Shown here in pieces: positions 24,188 to 26,901 of a DNA stretch of 26,901 bases. The DNA comes from Chloroflexota bacterium. Its GTDB lineage: Bacteria > Chloroflexota > Anaerolineae > B4-G1. Positions within the stretch are counted from its first letter, which is position 1, and every line of letters starts with the position of its first letter. The notes below the pieces were generated by a model. That model saw only the letters and a program-made list of their open reading frames with translations, was not told the DNA's origin and did not search any database. A program made the translations under genes and the position numbers. The stretch is from positions 1 to 26,901 of the forward strand of contig JAAEPW010001064.1 in assembly GCA_024232355.1 (NCBI GenBank). The letters run 5' to 3'.

Positions 24188-24661
24188 ATGCACGCCCCAC
24201 AAACAATCTTGAACAAGTTAGAAGAGATCCGCACCGAGACATTGCGACGTCTAGAAGATTTATCCCAAGAGCAACTCGATCAACGTCCCCCTCAAGCGGA
24301 CGGCGAGGGAATCTGGTCGTTGGGTGAGATCTTTATGCACCTCGCCATCGATGAATTCTACCTGCGTGAATTGATCGCGCGCCCTTTACTGGAAGGCATC
24401 GAGCCGCCAGACGGCGTGCGTTTTCTTCCACCGCCGCCACCATACGGAACACCCAAAGATGTAATCCAATTCTGGTTCGAGCGTGCCCGTCTGCAAACTC
24501 GTCGTTTCTTCGATAACTGGCCCCCTGATGCCAATCTGGATGTGACGCACGAGGGCGGCTTGAAAGCGATGAACGGCCTGGAGTGGTTTGCGGGTTACGG
24601 CGGACACGAAGCGTTTCATCACCCGCAGATCGATGAACTGATCGCGCAGTGTGGAAAGTGA
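24188..24661 (+). CDS. DinB-fold protein 1
   Basis: 157 residues, four-helix DinB/YfiT fold. Likely metal-binding histidines occur in WSLGEIFMHLAIDE and in GHEAFHHPQID near the C-terminus. Some superfamily members are thiol (mycothiol or bacillithiol) transferases or hydrolases; others are uncharacterised. AAGGAG precedes the ATG. The next DinB gene starts 3 bases after its stop. The two proteins are only distantly similar, so this is not a recent duplication. Confidence 0.87.
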   Translation: MHAPQTILNKLEEIRTETLRRLEDLSQEQLDQRPPQADGEGIWSLGEIFMHLAIDEFYLRELIARPLLEGIEPPDGVRFLPPPPPYGTPKDVIQFWFERARLQTRRFFDNWPPDANLDVTHEGGLKAMNGLEWFAGYGGHEAFHHPQIDELIAQCGK

Positions 24662-24664
24662 TAT

Positions 24665-25132
24665 ATGGTTGAACCACGGTTTCTTCAGGCATTGTTCACT
24701 GATACCCACGACGCGATCAAACAACAGATAGATAGAATCACCCACAGCGACAGCGTGCGACAGCCTCCATTCGATGGGAACTGTATCAATTGGATTTTGG
24801 GCCATATAGTGGTAGCCCGCTGCAACTTTCTCATGATGTTAGATGTGCCATCGATTTGGGGGATGACCAAGTGCCGTCGTTATATTCCCGGCTCTGCGCC
24901 TGTCACTGGCATTGACGATGCTACTCCCTTTGACTCTCTACTTGCTGACCTAGATCGTACGCAAGATCAACTTGTCACAGCTCTGTCTCGCGTCTCTGCA
25001 AAAGACCTGGACACAGTAAAAGACGATCAAAGCATCGGTGAGCATTTGATTTCTTATCATGCCCACGAATCTTACCACTTGGGCCAGTTCGAACTTTTGC
25101 GTCAATTGCTAAGCAAAGAAGCGAGTGCCTGA
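24665..25132 (+). CDS. DinB-fold protein 2
   Basis: 155 residues, DinB-like four-helix bundle. It has NWILGHIVVARCN in the second helix and SYHAHESYHLGQFELLRQ near the C-terminus. These supply the usual His-based metal site (H of LGHI, H of YHAHE and H of YHLGQ). Substrate unknown. It starts 3 bases after DinB-fold protein 1 and probably shares its transcript. Confidence 0.87.
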   Translation: MVEPRFLQALFTDTHDAIKQQIDRITHSDSVRQPPFDGNCINWILGHIVVARCNFLMMLDVPSIWGMTKCRRYIPGSAPVTGIDDATPFDSLLADLDRTQDQLVTALSRVSAKDLDTVKDDQSIGEHLISYHAHESYHLGQFELLRQLLSKEASA

Positions 25133-25193
25133 TCCAATTCAGCAGTGCTAGTTTCCCAACAGGCAAAACTGCATCAAGGAACATTGAATACCT

Positions 25194-25970
25194 ATGGAGA
25201 ATGGATTAAAACAACGTCTGGTCAACCGGCTAAAGCAAGCTGGCGCATACACTGTCCGCGTTGCAGACTCAAATATAGGATTTGAGCACGCTTTGGAAGG
25301 TCGGCATCCTCTGGATGTCTGGGAGATGTGCAAGTCGGTTATCGTCTTTGCCATAGCAAGGCCGCCGCAGAACAACAACACTTACATTGGTGTCTATGCA
25401 CCGTGGTCCGAAAAACAACGTTATCTGGGCCCTGTACCTCAAGACCTTCAATCCATCGACTATGCTATGCAAAGGCTTTCACGTCTATTTGTCTCATCCG
25501 TCACCTTGGAAGGAGTCGATCTTTTACAAACCGACGGATACAATACCTTGTGGAACACTCCACAGGCCAAGCTCGCCGCCTTTGAAGCGGGAATAGGAGT
25601 GTACGGTCGATCGGGCCTGATCATTCACCCGAAACTGGGCAATCGTATAGTCCTTGGCACTATCCTGACAGACGCAGTCCTTGAACCGGATCGCCGCATG
25701 GAGGGATTTGAGCCGTGCGAGGGTTGTGATCGTTGCATCGAGATGTGCCCTGCAAAGGCCTTTGACCTTGAAAAACCGTATCCTCATTCGTGGTCACGCA
25801 AAACGTGTACCGAAAAGAGAGTACAGATTTCGGCCCAAGGGTTCTACTGTCACAACTGTTTTGCCGTATGTCCCGCAGGTAAATACGAGGATGAAGAGTT
25901 GGTGAATGTTGGAAAATCAGCGAGTTTTTTCGCCCCGCATCGAGCATCCAATAAAGTTCTTGATGTTTAA
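25194..25970 (+). CDS. QueG-like protein with two 4Fe-4S clusters
   Basis: 258 residues. It resembles the C-terminal part of the epoxyqueuosine reductase / reductive dehalogenase-like group: AAFEAGIGVYGRSGLIIHPK (128-147), GTILTDAVLEPD, then ferredoxin cysteines C175, C178, C181, C185 (CEGCDRCIEMCP) and C205, C219, C222, C226 (CHNCFAVCP). It is shorter than true QueG (about 350-380 residues) and lacks the HEAT-like C-terminus, so a different redox role is likely. The ribosome site is weak (AAGGA about 13 bases upstream). The iron-sulfur flavoprotein gene follows after 19 bases. Confidence 0.82.
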   Translation: MENGLKQRLVNRLKQAGAYTVRVADSNIGFEHALEGRHPLDVWEMCKSVIVFAIARPPQNNNTYIGVYAPWSEKQRYLGPVPQDLQSIDYAMQRLSRLFVSSVTLEGVDLLQTDGYNTLWNTPQAKLAAFEAGIGVYGRSGLIIHPKLGNRIVLGTILTDAVLEPDRRMEGFEPCEGCDRCIEMCPAKAFDLEKPYPHSWSRKTCTEKRVQISAQGFYCHNCFAVCPAGKYEDEELVNVGKSASFFAPHRASNKVLDV

Positions 25971-25989
25971 ATCGAAAGGAAAAAGTGAC

Positions 25990-26550
25990 ATGACAGAAAC
26001 AAATTCCAAGCGAGTATTAGGTATCGTCGGTAGCCCACGTCGTGGTGGGAACACTGAGATTTTGGTGGACGAGGTGCTGCGCGGCGCCAAGGAGGCTGGC
26101 GCGCAAGTTGAAAAGGTCATCTTGAGTAAATTGGAGATCGGACCTTGCCGTGGTTGCGATGCGTGCAAAAAAGTTGGCAAATGTACGCAACAAGATGATA
26201 TGCACGCATTGCTAGAGCAAATGGAACACAGCCAAGTCTGGGTGCTGGGCACGCCGGTCTACTGGTGGGGGGCAACGGCACAGTTCAAAGCATTTCTGGA
26301 TCGATGGTACGGTGTCCAGGACAGAACAATGTTTGTAGGACGACGCACAATCCTAATCATTCCCCTGGAGGATACTGAGAACACCGCGCGTCATACAGTG
26401 GGAATGTTCCAAGATGTGCTAAATTACCTCAAGATGGAGCACTTGTTCACCGTGGTGGCTCCTGGCGTGCTCGATCGAGGTGCAGTGCGAGAACACCCCG
26501 GCATTTTGGCAGCGGCCTATCAGGCGGGACAAAAAGCGATTATCGATTGA
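25990..26550 (+). CDS. Iron-sulfur flavoprotein / NADPH-dependent FMN reductase-like
   Basis: 186 residues, flavodoxin-like fold. The FMN phosphate loop is GSPRRGGNTE (14-23). The compact cysteine motif PCRGCDACKKVGKC (C53, C56, C59, C65) is typical of iron-sulfur flavoproteins, and GTPVYWWGATAQFKAFLDRW is the flavin-binding segment. It should shuttle electrons between an Fe-S cluster and FMN. The adjacent double-cluster QueG-like protein is an obvious candidate partner. The ATG at 25990 has AAAGGA upstream; in-frame starts further up lie within the previous gene. Confidence 0.9.
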   Translation: MTETNSKRVLGIVGSPRRGGNTEILVDEVLRGAKEAGAQVEKVILSKLEIGPCRGCDACKKVGKCTQQDDMHALLEQMEHSQVWVLGTPVYWWGATAQFKAFLDRWYGVQDRTMFVGRRTILIIPLEDTENTARHTVGMFQDVLNYLKMEHLFTVVAPGVLDRGAVREHPGILAAAYQAGQKAIID

Positions 26551-26575
26551 CAAATCCAATCACAAGGCAAAAACT

Positions 26576-26901
26576 ATGCAATCAAATAACAACATACCTG
26601 AATCAGCCATAGTAATTATGGCTCATCCTGACGATGCCGAGTTCACTGTAGCCGGCACGATAGCGGCCTGGGCAAAGGTGGGCTGCCGGGTGGTCTATGT
26701 TCTCTGCACCGATGGCAACGCCGGTTCGCAAGAACCAGAGATGACGCGCGAAAAACTGGCCGAGATTCGGCGCGACGAACAACGCGCGGCCTGCGCCACT
26801 TTGGGCGTCAGCGCGGTCGAGTTCCTGGGTTATGACGATGGGCAGTTACAACCCTCGCTCGACTTGAGACGCGATCTGGTGCGCGTCATCCGCCAGCACA
26901 A
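26576..26901 (+). CDS. LmbE/PIG-L family deacetylase, 5' part
   Basis: Open to the right edge; about 108 codons are visible. The zinc motif AHPDDAEF (16-23), TDGNAGSQE, RRDEQRAACATLGV and FLGYDDGQL are all LmbE/PIG-L hallmarks. Members remove acetyl groups from GlcNAc-type substrates (MshB, BshB, PIG-L) or related compounds. AAGG lies 8 bases before the ATG. It starts 25 bases after the iron-sulfur flavoprotein and is likely in the same unit. The substrate cannot be read from this part. Confidence 0.92.
   Translation, partial: MQSNNNIPESAIVIMAHPDDAEFTVAGTIAAWAKVGCRVVYVLCTDGNAGSQEPEMTREKLAEIRRDEQRAACATLGVSAVEFLGYDDGQLQPSLDLRRDLVRVIRQH

Noticed and set aside
24188..25132. Recent tandem duplication of DinB genes
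   Set aside because: The two proteins share fold motifs only; their sequences differ too much for a recent copy.

Overview
The window looks like a chromosomal segment from a Gram-positive-type or monoderm-like bacterium, most probably a member of the Chloroflexota (Anaerolineae-like). This is inference. It rests on a T-box leader, a DUF3786 protein, an ileS / DksA-like / lspA / rluD neighbourhood, an ArsR-type regulator with a long N-terminal domain, and a run of small accessory enzymes. No rRNA, tRNA, insertion sequence or CRISPR array was seen. A Trp-codon-rich leader with a strong hairpin lies at the left edge without a downstream gene.

Layout. Positions 406-13480 are almost entirely minus strand. 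A multi-PAS hybrid sensor kinase (406-2886) is followed by about 1 kb of degenerate DNA, which includes the relic of a receiver domain. Then come gyrB (3906-5843) and a polytopic membrane protein (5984-7024) flanked by two inverted copies of a short palindromic repeat. Next are a DUF3786 protein overlapped by a 61-residue protein, rluD, lspA, a DksA/TraR-like zinc-finger protein and ileS. The DksA-like gene and lspA form a coupled pair (TTGA overlap) behind their own sigma70-type promoter.

The middle (13481-18553) holds ilvE on the plus strand, divergent from ileS and convergent on an alanyl-tRNA editing protein (alaX). The two genes' stop codons share one CTAG. The alaX gene is preceded by a T-box riboswitch with a terminator, a plausible GCU (Ala) specifier and a near-consensus promoter. 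A metallo-beta-lactamase-fold hydrolase follows. An 826-base gap then contains that gene's promoter, a 14-bp hairpin and a candidate structured RNA. An ArsR-type regulator follows, whose promoter spacer is a perfect palindrome.

From 18588 to the right edge everything is plus strand, tightly packed and accessory in character. The genes are a broken PQQ-repeat lipoprotein, a small lipoprotein, a Tat-exported DUF362 lipoprotein, a VOC protein, a two-domain GNAT, a six-repeat kelch protein, folD, a RimJ/L-type GNAT, two DinB-fold proteins, a QueG-like double 4Fe-4S protein, an iron-sulfur flavoprotein and the 5' part of a LmbE/PIG-L deacetylase. Several of these families (LmbE, tandem GNAT, DinB, VOC) recur in low-molecular-weight-thiol metabolism, but that link is only a hypothesis.
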